Of a DNA stretch of 64,000 bases, positions 25,072 through 34,482 are shown in pieces (the first letter of the stretch is position 1; each line of letters opens with the position of its first letter). The translations under genes were made by a program, and so were the position numbers. Under the pieces are notes generated by a model, which had not been told where the DNA came from, did not search any database, and was given only the letters and a program-made list of their open reading frames with translations. Source of the DNA: Pseudoalteromonas spongiae UST010723-006 (GTDB lineage Bacteria; Pseudomonadota; Gammaproteobacteria; Enterobacterales; Alteromonadaceae); assembly GCF_000238255.3 (NCBI RefSeq), contig NZ_CP011040.1, positions 806,001 to 870,000 on the forward strand, given 5' to 3'.

Positions 25072-26862
25072 TTATAAGCTCTTAGGGTAATCGACACCTA
25101 ACCACGCTTTAAACAATGCTTTTTGTTTGCGAGACGGTTTTTTAACTAAACTAATCACCTTAGGGCTACTCGCTTTTTCACTCAGTACTAATTTAGTTGA
25201 ATGTAAGGTGTCACGTCTAAAATAACTGATATCAATTGATTGACCTGGCTTAAAGCGTTTTAGATATTTATCAAATGGTTCGCTAATTCGTTTGCCGTTA
25301 ATCGCAACAATAATATCGCTAGTGGTTAATCCGGCTTTCCATGCGCTTCCTTCGCGCTTAACTTTATTTATAAATACTTGGCCATCTTTATAATCACCAC
25401 TTAAATCAGCACTTGCTTTAAAACTTACGCTTTTTGGATAATCAAACCTAAGGCCAACAGTGTTTAGCATGTCATCAAAATTAAGCGTTGCGGGGCTATC
25501 AATATTTTGTTGCCACCACTCGGTGTAATCGTTGCCCGATACCGCTTTTAAAATCGCTTTTACATCACCGCTAGTGAATCCTTTTGGCAAGGCAAAATCT
25601 TTATAAAGTGCGCGATGTACATCGCGATAACTGACATCACCATTACTATCTGAAATAAGTTTTACATCTAGCGCCCACGATAACAACGCGCCTTCACTGT
25701 AAATATTGGTCGAAAAGTTAGTATCATGGTCGCCACCTTGATTTATCCATTTGTCAAAGCTGGTTTCAGATGCCGATTGGATTTCACGACCAGGACGTGC
25801 AAGATGTTTATTAATGTTTTTAGACAACCCCTTAAAGTATTCTTTCAACGTAATAATATCACCACGAATTAACAATAAGTCGTCAAAATAGCTGGTTGAG
25901 CCTTCCGCTACCCAAAGTAAATCTGTGTAATTATGGTCTGTATAGTTGTAAGGCGTTAAGCCTTGTGGGCGATACCCTTTTACATTCCAAGTGTGAACAA
26001 ATTCGTGTGAAGCGGTGGTAATAAATCCGATGTAATCATCTCTTTCACGAAAAGAGTCACGCTGACGTTGGATAATCGTTGAGTTGAGATGCTCTGTCGC
26101 ACCTCGTGCGCCACTTGTTGCATGTACCATAAATACGTAGCGTTTGTATGGGTAGGCGTGCCAAATATCTGAACCGGTTTTAACTAACTTTTTAAGGTCG
26201 GTGATCATTTTATCGGTATCGTAGTTACCCTGACCCCATACAACAAGTTCATAGTCGCGATCATCTACTTGCCATTTGAATAGCTTGTTAATACCGGTTT
26301 CAATGGGTGAATCAACAAGAATATCATAGTTATCTGCGACGAATTGATGTGCGTGCTCACCATTATCCATGCCTGATACACTGCGCCAATCAGATGGTAC
26401 GTTTAAGTCCACAGTCACCTTTTGGTCACGATAGGCTTCTGAAAACATAAAAAAGCCTGATGCATCGATAAATGCATGGCTATCATCGATATGACGTGAA
26501 CGCATGCCTAACTCGTTTGCGTAAACTTGATAGCTGATTTTTACTTTTTGATTAGGTGTGGTGCTAATCTGCCAAGAGTTAGAATCAATTTTTTGCCAAT
26601 TTAACGCTTTCCCGCTTTCGTCTTGTGCACTAAATAAACGAATGCCGTTTGCCATATTCAGTAATTCATAACGGCCAGTACGCCACGATGGTAACTTCAC
26701 GATTAATTGTTCTGAACCACTCGGAAACTCGGCGCTGACATTACCTAAATGATGTTCACCTTGTGCAATCGTTAATTGATAATCAACCTTGGCAAATACC
26801 GGACTTGTATAAAATAATGACGCCGTAGCAAACGGGAGAAAAGCAGGAATAAAACGTTTCAT
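25072..26862 (-). CDS. M61-family (glycyl aminopeptidase-like) metalloprotease with PDZ
   Basis: The 596-residue exported protein has a signal peptide, then an N-terminal beta domain (about 20-200). The gluzincin core carries HEFVHTW (HExxH) and the downstream Glu in LLWVAEGSTSYFDD. A PDZ domain lies at about 490-570 (FINKVKREGSAWKAGLTTSDIIVAINGK). This is the M61 layout. I chose ATG 26862 because the in-frame TTG 26877 only adds residues before a good signal peptide. Substrate preference is unknown; family members favour N-terminal Gly or Ala. Confidence 0.9.
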   Translation of the reverse strand: MKRFIPAFLPFATASLFYTSPVFAKVDYQLTIAQGEHHLGNVSAEFPSGSEQLIVKLPSWRTGRYELLNMANGIRLFSAQDESGKALNWQKIDSNSWQISTTPNQKVKISYQVYANELGMRSRHIDDSHAFIDASGFFMFSEAYRDQKVTVDLNVPSDWRSVSGMDNGEHAHQFVADNYDILVDSPIETGINKLFKWQVDDRDYELVVWGQGNYDTDKMITDLKKLVKTGSDIWHAYPYKRYVFMVHATSGARGATEHLNSTIIQRQRDSFRERDDYIGFITTASHEFVHTWNVKGYRPQGLTPYNYTDHNYTDLLWVAEGSTSYFDDLLLIRGDIITLKEYFKGLSKNINKHLARPGREIQSASETSFDKWINQGGDHDTNFSTNIYSEGALLSWALDVKLISDSNGDVSYRDVHRALYKDFALPKGFTSGDVKAILKAVSGNDYTEWWQQNIDSPATLNFDDMLNTVGLRFDYPKSVSFKASADLSGDYKDGQVFINKVKREGSAWKAGLTTSDIIVAINGKRISEPFDKYLKRFKPGQSIDISYFRRDTLHSTKLVLSEKASSPKVISLVKKPSRKQKALFKAWLGVDYPKSL

Positions 26863-27261
26863 AATACCATTAAGCAAAGTAGAAAATTACGTAACCCTAG
26901 CAATTTTAACTTTTTAATACCAGCATCTGAGGTAGTCGCCTACTGTTTATATTCTATATGTAACGTTATGAAAATTTGAGTAACCATGAGGTAACAAAAT
27001 GATTATAACTGTGAAGTATGATTATCATTAAATTAACAACAATCTACTTACAACAAAATCGCTATAACTTAGAAGATTCAAAACCTTAATCCAAATCATC
27101 ACAACATTAGCTAAGCTAACTATTTAAATTTTATGTATTTAATCTAATAAGAACAAATTCTTAAAAAGCAACTATGCTTTAGTATAAGCATATTTTGACT
27201 CGAAATTGACAGCGCATTGAGATAAACTTCAACTGCTCAAAAGAAATAGGTAAAAATCACG
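26863..27261. other. divergent intergenic region, no gene seen
   Basis: This A/T-rich stretch lies between the minus-strand M61 gene and the plus-strand cyclase gene and should hold both promoters. A TTGACA occurs near 27207, but I find no convincing -10 at the right distance. No small gene or strong hairpin was seen. Confidence 0.4.
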
Positions 27262-28797
27262 GTGTCTCAGCAAGTTAGTATTCTACGCACAAAGTTAGAC
27301 TCAGCAATCAAAGGGCGTAAACAACTCGAACATGCTTATAAAGTACAAGTTGACTATTTAACCCAGTTTATCGCCAAACTATCATTAGTTTGCAAAGGCT
27401 TAGACCTTGAATTGGATAATCGCTTAGCAAAGTATCGCAGCACGATTCAAAAAGGTGTTGATTACGAACAGTTAGTACCGTTGCTTGAAGAGATCTCGAA
27501 ACTATTTAAAGAGCAAGCCACTCGCGCAGAAACCAATCTAAAAGCATTACATCAAAGCGTCGATTCCGCTGGCAGAAAACTTCAGCGCCAAAAAGGGTTG
27601 CCTGATGACTTGCGTCGCAATCTTCGCATTTTACTGACAAGTGATTTAGAAAATGTAAAAGCAACTACCGAGTTTATTCCCGTTTTAACGCGTCTTGTAG
27701 AAATTTACCATGCGGTATTAGAGAAAAAGCACAAGGAAGACAGCAGTGACGCCATCGCTGAATCAGCAGAGCTTGCGCAAGAGTTACAAAATTTACTCAG
27801 TGAGTTAGCGTTTGAAGGCGAAAGTGGTAAACGCATTGATTCAATAAAACAAAAAGTGTCACAGGAATTCAGCTTACCTGTACTACTCGACTGTTGCGTT
27901 GAAATTATTCGAATTATTGTTGAAACAATTTCACAAGAACGTGCGTCTGCACAAAAGTTCTTATTTGCAATCAATGAAACCCTAAGTTTATTGCAAGCGA
28001 GTTTAATGGAGTCAGTAAAGCGCTCTAGCCAAATAAACTCGCAAATGGAAGATCTAAACGCGCAAATTCAGCACAAAATGCGCACTATTAGCCAAGACGT
28101 AGATGAAGCGCAAAATATTACAACGCTGAAGCAGCTTATTTCTGAGAAAATGGAATCGTTAACGGTTGATCTCGCTAATAAAGAAAAGCTAGAACAACAA
28201 GAACGCGAAGAGCTGGTCACTACGTTAAAAGAAATGGGCGAGCGTGTTAACAAACTCGAGAAAGAAACCGAGCAATATCAAGAGCGTCTAGCCGAGCAAC
28301 GTTTCAAGAGTTTACAAGATAGCCTAACTCAACTGCCAAATCGCGCCGCATTTGATGAGCGCTTTGCCCTTGAATACAATACCTTTAAACGTGACCACCA
28401 CGATCTCTGTATTGTTGTTGCAGACATCGACCACTTCAAATCAATTAATGATAATTACGGTCATAGCGCTGGTGATAAAACCCTGCAAGTAGTGGCTAAA
28501 GCACTCAAAAAAGCCATTCGTGTTACCGACTTTATTGCTCGCTTTGGTGGTGAAGAATTTGTACTTATTATGCCCCATAGCAAGTTAGAGCAAATTTCGG
28601 TACCACTCGAAAAACTAAGGCGTTCCGTTAAGGCAATTCCATTTAAATTTAAACAAAAAGCAGTAACCATTACTATCTCGTTTGGTGCAACACAATTAAA
28701 AGAAGGCGATTCAATGCAAGAAGCCTTCGACCGAGCAGACGAAGCTTTGTACCAAGCGAAGAACTCAGGACGTGACCGCATTGTTCTAAAAAATTAG
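27262..28797 (+). CDS. diguanylate cyclase (GGDEF) with coiled-coil N-terminal domain
   Basis: The 511-residue soluble protein has about 340 residues of helical and coiled-coil sequence, ending in the heptad-rich GERVNKLEKETEQYQERLAE, then a GGDEF domain. The active site is FGGEEF. An allosteric I-site RVTD lies five residues before GGEEF, so c-di-GMP product inhibition is expected. No membrane segment is present. The start is GTG 27262. Confidence 0.93.
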   Translation: MSQQVSILRTKLDSAIKGRKQLEHAYKVQVDYLTQFIAKLSLVCKGLDLELDNRLAKYRSTIQKGVDYEQLVPLLEEISKLFKEQATRAETNLKALHQSVDSAGRKLQRQKGLPDDLRRNLRILLTSDLENVKATTEFIPVLTRLVEIYHAVLEKKHKEDSSDAIAESAELAQELQNLLSELAFEGESGKRIDSIKQKVSQEFSLPVLLDCCVEIIRIIVETISQERASAQKFLFAINETLSLLQASLMESVKRSSQINSQMEDLNAQIQHKMRTISQDVDEAQNITTLKQLISEKMESLTVDLANKEKLEQQEREELVTTLKEMGERVNKLEKETEQYQERLAEQRFKSLQDSLTQLPNRAAFDERFALEYNTFKRDHHDLCIVVADIDHFKSINDNYGHSAGDKTLQVVAKALKKAIRVTDFIARFGGEEFVLIMPHSKLEQISVPLEKLRRSVKAIPFKFKQKAVTITISFGATQLKEGDSMQEAFDRADEALYQAKNSGRDRIVLKN

Positions 28798-28816
28798 CTT
28801 GCTTAGTGATGATAAA

Positions 28817-28870
28817 AAACTATATTTAAATTAAGTGCTTATTATAATTTGCATAATTTAAATATAGTTT
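28817..28870. repeat. 17-bp perfect inverted repeat before ppnN
   Basis: AAACTATATTTAAATTA (28817-28833) and TAATTTAAATATAGTTT (28854-28870) are perfectly complementary around a 20-nt loop. The repeat ends 20 bp before ppnN. It may be a terminator for the cyclase gene, a 5'-leader hairpin or an operator. Confidence 0.7.
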
Positions 28871-28890
28871 AGACGTACAAGGAGTCGCCT

Positions 28891-30243
28891 ATGCAAGTAC
28901 AGATCAATCCAACAGGCGCGTTAGATTTACTTTCACAATTAGAAGTTGAAGCGCTTAAACGCTCATCAACCAGCGAGCTTTATCGCTTATTCCGTAATTG
29001 TTCGCTCGCAGTTCTTAATGTCGGTAGCCATACCGACTCTAGTGTAGAAATTTACGATAAATACCAAGACTTTGATATTAACTTACTGTGTCGTGAGCGT
29101 GGTATCAAAGTGGAACTTATTAATCCTCCTCAGCATGCATTTGTCGACGGTAAAATTATTACCGGTATTAACGAACATTTACTCGCAGTTATTCGCGACA
29201 TCGTGTTTATTAAAGACAAATATCAAGATGGTAAAATAAACCTTACGAGTTCATCACACATTACCCATGTTGTATTCGATATGTTGCGTAATGCTCGGGT
29301 ATTAAAGCCAAGCGAAGATCCCAACATGATCGTGTGTTGGGGCGGTCATTCTATTAAAGAAGTTGAATACAAGTACACCAAAGAAGTGGGTTATCAACTA
29401 GGCTTACGTAATTTAAATATATGCACTGGTTGTGGACCAGGTGCAATGAAAGGCCCAATGAAAGGCGCCACAATTGGACATGCTAAACAACGTTTTACGC
29501 AAAACCGTTACTTAGGGTTAACTGAGCCAAGTATTATTGCGGCCGAACCCCCTAATCCAATTGTTAATCAGCTGGTAATTTTACCTGATATCGAAAAGCG
29601 CTTAGAGGCATTTATTCGAACTGCGCACGGTATAATTATTTTTCCGGGCGGTGCAGGTACAGCCGAAGAATTACTTTATTTATTGGGTATTTTGCTTCAC
29701 CCAGATAATGCAAAACAAGCACTGCCGGTGGTGTTAACAGGTCCTGAATCGTCGCGTGCTTATTTTGATGAGTTAGTTAACTTTGTAAAAGAGACCCTTG
29801 GCGACGAAGCGCTTTCTAAATTTAAAGTGATCATTGATGACCCTGAAGCGGTTGGTAAGTATTTTAGTCAAAATATGGCAAACGTTAGAGAGTACCGTAA
29901 AGAACGAGGCGATGCCTACCACTATAATTGGTCTTTGAAAATTGAACCTGAATTTCAATTACCGTTCGAGCCGACTCACACAAATATGGCGAACCTCAAC
30001 TTAGGTTTAAACCAACCCAAAGAGCAACTCGCCGCTAATTTAAGGCGTGCGTTTTCTGGCATTGTTGCCGGTAACGTAAAAGATGAAGGCATTAAAGCAA
30101 TTAAGCGCCATGGTGTGTTTGCACTTTCGGGCGACAAAGAATTAATGACTAAAATGGATAAGCTGCTCGCTGCATTTGTAGCTCAAGGAAGAATGAAACT
30201 ACCTGGTGCGGTTTATACCCCCTGCTATCGTATAGAAACTTAA
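28891..30243 (+). CDS. ppnN: pyrimidine/purine nucleotide 5'-monophosphate nucleosidase PpnN
   Basis: PpnN (YgdH) cleaves nucleoside monophosphates to base and ribose 5-phosphate and is activated by (p)ppGpp in Escherichia coli. The 450-residue protein, near the usual 454, has the LOG-type Rossmann core with [15 protein letters not shown] and [16 protein letters not shown], and conserved N- and C-terminal regulatory domains. RBS AAGGAG precedes ATG 28891. A terminator follows. Confidence 0.96.
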   Translation: MQVQINPTGALDLLSQLEVEALKRSSTSELYRLFRNCSLAVLNVGSHTDSSVEIYDKYQDFDINLLCRERGIKVELINPPQHAFVDGKIITGINEHLLAVIRDIVFIKDKYQDGKINLTSSSHITHVVFDMLRNARVLKPSEDPNMIVCWGGHSIKEVEYKYTKEVGYQLGLRNLNICTGCGPGAMKGPMKGATIGHAKQRFTQNRYLGLTEPSIIAAEPPNPIVNQLVILPDIEKRLEAFIRTAHGIIIFPGGAGTAEELLYLLGILLHPDNAKQALPVVLTGPESSRAYFDELVNFVKETLGDEALSKFKVIIDDPEAVGKYFSQNMANVREYRKERGDAYHYNWSLKIEPEFQLPFEPTHTNMANLNLGLNQPKEQLAANLRRAFSGIVAGNVKDEGIKAIKRHGVFALSGDKELMTKMDKLLAAFVAQGRMKLPGAVYTPCYRIET

Positions 30244-30268
30244 TATTCTGGACAAAAACAGGTAAAAT

Positions 30269-30291
30269 GGCGCTTCATTAGCGCCTTTTTT
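30269..30291 (+). terminator. terminator after ppnN
   Basis: GGCGCT (30269-30274) and AGCGCC (30280-30285) are followed by a T-run. Confidence 0.85.
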
Positions 30292-30350
30292 ATGTTCATA
30301 ATTTAGTTCATTTACAACGCGTATTAGTTTTTCTTAACGTTAAGGTATTC

Positions 30351-31139
30351 ATGGCAACTCATTTACTACTCATTGATGCGCTTAATTTAATAAGGCGAAT
30401 TTATGCTGTTGATAGTCAACAAGCAGGAAATGATGCAAATTTGGCTACCAAAAACACCTATTTTAGGGTCGTTAATGCGGCGCGAAAACTGTTAAAAAAT
30501 ACGAACGCTACACATGCTATTGCCGTTTTTGATGGTGATACGAGCTGGCGCTATCACTATTATTCAGATTACAAACAATCACGAAAACCAATGCCTAATG
30601 AGTTGGCTGACGCACTGCCTAAACTTTACCAAGCATTTTCAGAACTTGGCATAACGGTTTATGTTCCTGAGCACGATGAAGCAGATGACGTAATCGCAAC
30701 ACTGGCAAGTAAAGCGTCTACCAATAAAGTAACGTCAACAATAGTCTCTACCGACAAAGGTTTTTTACCTTTACTTGGCGACTACATTCATGTGTATGAC
30801 TACTTTAAAAGCGAATATATTTCGATTCAGTCTGTAATTGAAAAATTTTCGTTAGCCCCCTCACAACTCACCGATTTTTGGGCACTCAACGGCGATAAAA
30901 CGAATGATATTCCGGGGGTAAGTGGAATTGGCAAGCAAGGCGCAGTCAATTTATTAACGCAATTCCCGTCAGTTGAAGACGCCCTTTTAGCGACTGACTA
31001 TCCAGATGAGTTAAAACGTGTTTTCAACAAGTTAAACGACAATCATGATGCCTATATTCGTGCTAAGCTATTGGTAAGTTTACGCCAAGATATTCATCTT
31101 GGTTTCAGTTTGAAGGCACTACGTTTACCGAGTTCTTAG
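30351..31139 (+). CDS. xni: flap endonuclease Xni (ExoIX)
   Basis: Xni is the small 5'-nuclease related to the Pol I 5'-3' exonuclease domain. The 262-residue protein has LLIDALNLIRR (metal Asp), FDGDTSWR, EADDVIATLA, STDKGFLPLL and a helix-hairpin-helix GVSGIGKQGAVNLL. Xni proteins lack some metal-site acids of Pol I and this one fits their length. It lies one base ahead of the DUF3192 gene, so the two are probably co-transcribed. Confidence 0.94.
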   Translation: MATHLLLIDALNLIRRIYAVDSQQAGNDANLATKNTYFRVVNAARKLLKNTNATHAIAVFDGDTSWRYHYYSDYKQSRKPMPNELADALPKLYQAFSELGITVYVPEHDEADDVIATLASKASTNKVTSTIVSTDKGFLPLLGDYIHVYDYFKSEYISIQSVIEKFSLAPSQLTDFWALNGDKTNDIPGVSGIGKQGAVNLLTQFPSVEDALLATDYPDELKRVFNKLNDNHDAYIRAKLLVSLRQDIHLGFSLKALRLPSS

Positions 31140-31140
31140 T

Positions 31141-31524
31141 ATGAATAATAAAATTCTGAAATACATTGTCTTAGGGTTAGGGATTTATGCGATTGCCGCG
31201 GGCCTTATTATCAACTTTTATAAAGACGACCCACAAGGCATGTATTGGCAAGACAGGGAATCTTTCAATAAAAGGTATCTTAGTAAATTAAAGGCCGACT
31301 CTCCTGTATTTTTAGACCAAGTATTCAACAATTTAGGTTCGCCTGACTTAACGTTTGCAAAGCGCAAAGGTGACGACGTATTTCAAATTATCTATTACCG
31401 CACGCAGCATGAACATTCTGATGGTATTACTACCAAAGATGAATGCACAGGGATGTTTTTCAAAAATGAACAACTCGTTGCGTGGGGTCCTGGCGCAGAA
31501 ATTGCGTATGATAGAGTTAATTAA
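31141..31524 (+). CDS. DUF3192-family membrane-anchored protein
   Basis: The 127-residue protein has one N-terminal TM helix (about 8-26). The conserved part is DRESFNKRYLSKL, VFNNLGSPDLTFAK and YYRTQHEHSDGITTKDECTG, characteristic of DUF3192. The function is unknown. It starts immediately after xni. Confidence 0.85.
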   Translation: MNNKILKYIVLGLGIYAIAAGLIINFYKDDPQGMYWQDRESFNKRYLSKLKADSPVFLDQVFNNLGSPDLTFAKRKGDDVFQIIYYRTQHEHSDGITTKDECTGMFFKNEQLVAWGPGAEIAYDRVN

Positions 31525-31546
31525 CGAAGAATAAGTGAACATTTGA

Positions 31547-33178
31547 GTGGATTTAGCCCAGCAATTAATGGAGAGCGTGGATAGTTTAGACAAACTATTT
31601 AACGTTTATAATGACAAAACCCAATGGCGCTCAGCCTACCCATTACTTGTTGATGCCGCGACACGCATTGAAGAAACATTTCACGCTAATCAACACGTTT
31701 CGATAGCAACCCTTGCTGTTTATAACGCAAAGTACAGTTACGCAACTAATTTGATTAGTCGCCAATGTATTTTAATTTGTATTTTTGCAAAGATAAGCGG
31801 TTTAAATCGTATCGCGTGCGTAAAATTACTGCAAAGTGCGATATCGCATTGTGTAACCATATCTAACGAACTTAATTGTGTTGCTGCAAAAACATTGTTA
31901 AATGCAAAACAACATGAGCGCTACAAAAACCGTTATCGCTACACCTATCAGTTTGTTAAACCACATTTAAGCAAATTACCGTTATTGCAAACGGATCTTG
32001 TCGCTAAAATAAAACAGCAACCGCACTATTCTATCGATAACCGAATTGTGCGTTTAAGTTACGTACTGGCTAAAGCAATTACCTGTGTTGATGATATGCC
32101 AGCGCACACCTTACGTGACGCTATACACACTGTTTATTTAAAGACAACCCGTACTGAAGATAAGTCACTTTTAACTGAACTTGGCCAACTATTTAATAGC
32201 CCATTACCCGGAGAGACGGTTCGAAACGAAGGACTCGAATTACGTGTATTGGGACAAGTATCAAACAATAAATTACTGTGTTACCACACCGATAGTAAGT
32301 CATTTAAAGAAGTAAAAACCAGTGCACGTTTAGTCAAGCATCGCGTTGCCGCGACGAATCAAATTGAATCGCTTATTGGTTTGTGGCAAAAATTGCCCGA
32401 GCTAGTGAAGTTCGTCAACGCACCCCATATTAATGAATACTTTACTACTCATGATTTACGCGTAATTCGCAAAGCGGCACATTTTAGTATTGGAAAATTA
32501 CTTGGCGAGCTTGAAAAAAATCCAAATGCCAACACGTTAGTGCTTAATTTAGCACAGCGATTTTCACACAATCCCATATCAGATATTAGGCACGCCATTG
32601 CACTGGTAGGCATTGAACAACTACCTGACTTATTAGAAAATCAGCAATTATTGCAACGTTTATGTAGTTTAGGAAAGCTCAATTGGCATTACGTTGAAAA
32701 TCGTGTTTCGCTGTTGATTGCGTTTATTGAAAGCTACAAAATTATCGACCCGCATTTTCCATGTCAAAAAGTCATCAATTACGCATTAAAGTACATCGCA
32801 TTTACGTTTAAACTGTTTCCGCACGGCATAGTTTTGCCGATAAACACCACTACACCCAAACACAGCATTACAGATATCAATTCGTTAGTTAATTTCTATG
32901 CGTTACATAACCAAGAATTACCTGATCAGGTAAAAGCAAATCCGTTTTTTGAAATTAGCCAAAGCGGGTATCAATTAACTGAGGGTACAGAGGTACACAG
33001 TGCATGTTTTGTCCACTTAGTACTTTGTAATTTGGTTTACTTAGGTCAAACGTTAGAACAACAGCCGGCGTACATAAAACAGCAGATGATTTATGCTCAA
33101 CAACAACTTCAAATAGAAAATTTAGATAATTATTTAACCAAGTTATTAGACTTTAGTCCTGTTAACAGGGTTTTATAA
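31547..33178 (+). CDS. HDOD-like protein
   Basis: This 543-residue protein is mostly helical with no signal peptide. Residues about 330-370 (LNLAQRFSHNPISDIRHAIALVGIEQLPDLL) resemble the HDOD core, where paired helices read 'pI.si..Ai.llG...l..l'. The rest is unassigned. HDOD proteins act as signalling scaffolds, often in c-di-GMP or stress networks. The start GTG 31547 has no clear ribosome site; ATG 31568 is an alternative. Confidence 0.6.
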   Translation: MDLAQQLMESVDSLDKLFNVYNDKTQWRSAYPLLVDAATRIEETFHANQHVSIATLAVYNAKYSYATNLISRQCILICIFAKISGLNRIACVKLLQSAISHCVTISNELNCVAAKTLLNAKQHERYKNRYRYTYQFVKPHLSKLPLLQTDLVAKIKQQPHYSIDNRIVRLSYVLAKAITCVDDMPAHTLRDAIHTVYLKTTRTEDKSLLTELGQLFNSPLPGETVRNEGLELRVLGQVSNNKLLCYHTDSKSFKEVKTSARLVKHRVAATNQIESLIGLWQKLPELVKFVNAPHINEYFTTHDLRVIRKAAHFSIGKLLGELEKNPNANTLVLNLAQRFSHNPISDIRHAIALVGIEQLPDLLENQQLLQRLCSLGKLNWHYVENRVSLLIAFIESYKIIDPHFPCQKVINYALKYIAFTFKLFPHGIVLPINTTTPKHSITDINSLVNFYALHNQELPDQVKANPFFEISQSGYQLTEGTEVHSACFVHLVLCNLVYLGQTLEQQPAYIKQQMIYAQQQLQIENLDNYLTKLLDFSPVNRVL

Positions 33179-33369
33179 TTACAAATACCGTCATTTTTAC
33201 GCCTTTTGTGGATTAATCTGCTAAAAATTGCTATAAATAGCCGTTGAATAATAATATGAGCAAGCATTAATAACTAACCAGTTGGCATCACGATGCTATG
33301 CTTGTTCGTGACAATCTCACGTACACAGTTACCCAACCGGGTAGCTCGATTCAGTTAAAGGAAAATTTA

Positions 33370-34377
33370 ATGTCTAAGCAAACCATTACGGTTATTAAAG
33401 GCGATGGTATTGGTCCAAGCATCATTGATTCAGCGCTTGAGATCCTAAATGCAGTTGGTTGCGATTATGAGTATGAATTTGTTGATGCGGGTCTTGCTGC
33501 ACTTGAAAAAACAGGTGAGCTTTTACCACAAGCAACCCTTGATGCAATCGAACGCAACAAAATCACTTTAAAAGGCCCACTAACAACACCTGTAGGTGAA
33601 GGCTTTACGTCAATTAACGTTACATTACGTAAAAAGTTTAACTTGTACGCTAACGTTCGCCCAGTCAAGTCATTTGAAGGTACTAAAGCGCGTTACGACG
33701 ACATTGATATCATCACAATCCGTGAAAATACACAGGGTATGTACTCAGGTCTTGGCCAAGTTGTATCTGAAGATGGTACTGAAGCAGAGGCAATGTCAAA
33801 GATCACACGTGAAGGTGCTGAGAAAATCGTTACTTTCGCTTACGAACTAGCAAAGCGTGAAGGTCGTAAAAAAGTAACTGCTGTACACAAAGCAAACATT
33901 CTGAAATCGACATCGGGCCTTTTCTTGAAAGTAGCGCGTGAGGTTGCTGAGCGTTATCCTGAAATTGAATCTGCTGAAATGATTGTAGATGCGACATGTA
34001 TGAAGCTAGTAATGAACCCAGAAGAATTCGACGTAATGGTTACAACTAACCTATTCGGTGACATTCTTTCTGATTTATGTGCTGGCCTTGTTGGTGGTTT
34101 AGGTATGGCACCAGGGGCAAATATTGGTAAAGATGCTGCTATTTTTGAAGCGGTACACGGTAGTGCACCAGATATCGCTGGTAAAAACCTTGCAAACCCA
34201 ACATCTGTGATTCTTGCGTCTATTCAAATGCTAGAGTATTTAGGTGAAGCAGAAAAAGCTGAGCGTATTCGTAAAGCCATTGCTCACGTAATTAAAACAG
34301 GCGACCGTACTACACGCGACTTAGGTGGTAGCCACGGAACGACTGACTTTACCCAAGCAGTTATCGAAGCATTATAA
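33370..34377 (+). CDS. NAD-dependent isocitrate dehydrogenase
   Basis: The enzyme oxidises isocitrate to 2-oxoglutarate in the TCA cycle. The 335-residue protein has GDGIGPSI, the substrate loop [18 protein letters not shown] (Ser, Asn and Arg ligands), [13 protein letters not shown], metal Asp in FGDILSD, and an NAD-binding [18 protein letters not shown]. Length and the IRENT(E/Q)G motif fit the NAD-type enzyme, not NADP-type Icd (about 416 residues), and differ from LeuB. ATG 33370 follows AAAGGA; the in-frame ATG 33298 has no support. A terminator follows. Confidence 0.88.
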   Translation: MSKQTITVIKGDGIGPSIIDSALEILNAVGCDYEYEFVDAGLAALEKTGELLPQATLDAIERNKITLKGPLTTPVGEGFTSINVTLRKKFNLYANVRPVKSFEGTKARYDDIDIITIRENTQGMYSGLGQVVSEDGTEAEAMSKITREGAEKIVTFAYELAKREGRKKVTAVHKANILKSTSGLFLKVAREVAERYPEIESAEMIVDATCMKLVMNPEEFDVMVTTNLFGDILSDLCAGLVGGLGMAPGANIGKDAAIFEAVHGSAPDIAGKNLANPTSVILASIQMLEYLGEAEKAERIRKAIAHVIKTGDRTTRDLGGSHGTTDFTQAVIEAL

Positions 34378-34383
34378 TTTTTA

Positions 34384-34410
34384 AAAAGGTGACGTAAGTC
34401 ACCTTTTTTT
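34384..34410 (+). terminator. terminator after isocitrate dehydrogenase gene
   Basis: AAAAGGTGAC and GTCACCTTTTTTT pair around a 4-nt loop. Confidence 0.9.
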
Positions 34411-34482
34411 ATCGCATTTTCTTGCCTTTTACTTTCGTCATTTTAGACTACTACCCGCTGACAATCAGTAAACGAGGACACA

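Noticed and set aside
33370..34377. 3-isopropylmalate dehydrogenase (LeuB)
   Set aside because: The IRENTQG motif and the [10 protein letters not shown] substrate loop fit isocitrate/homoisocitrate-type enzymes, and no leuACD genes are adjacent.
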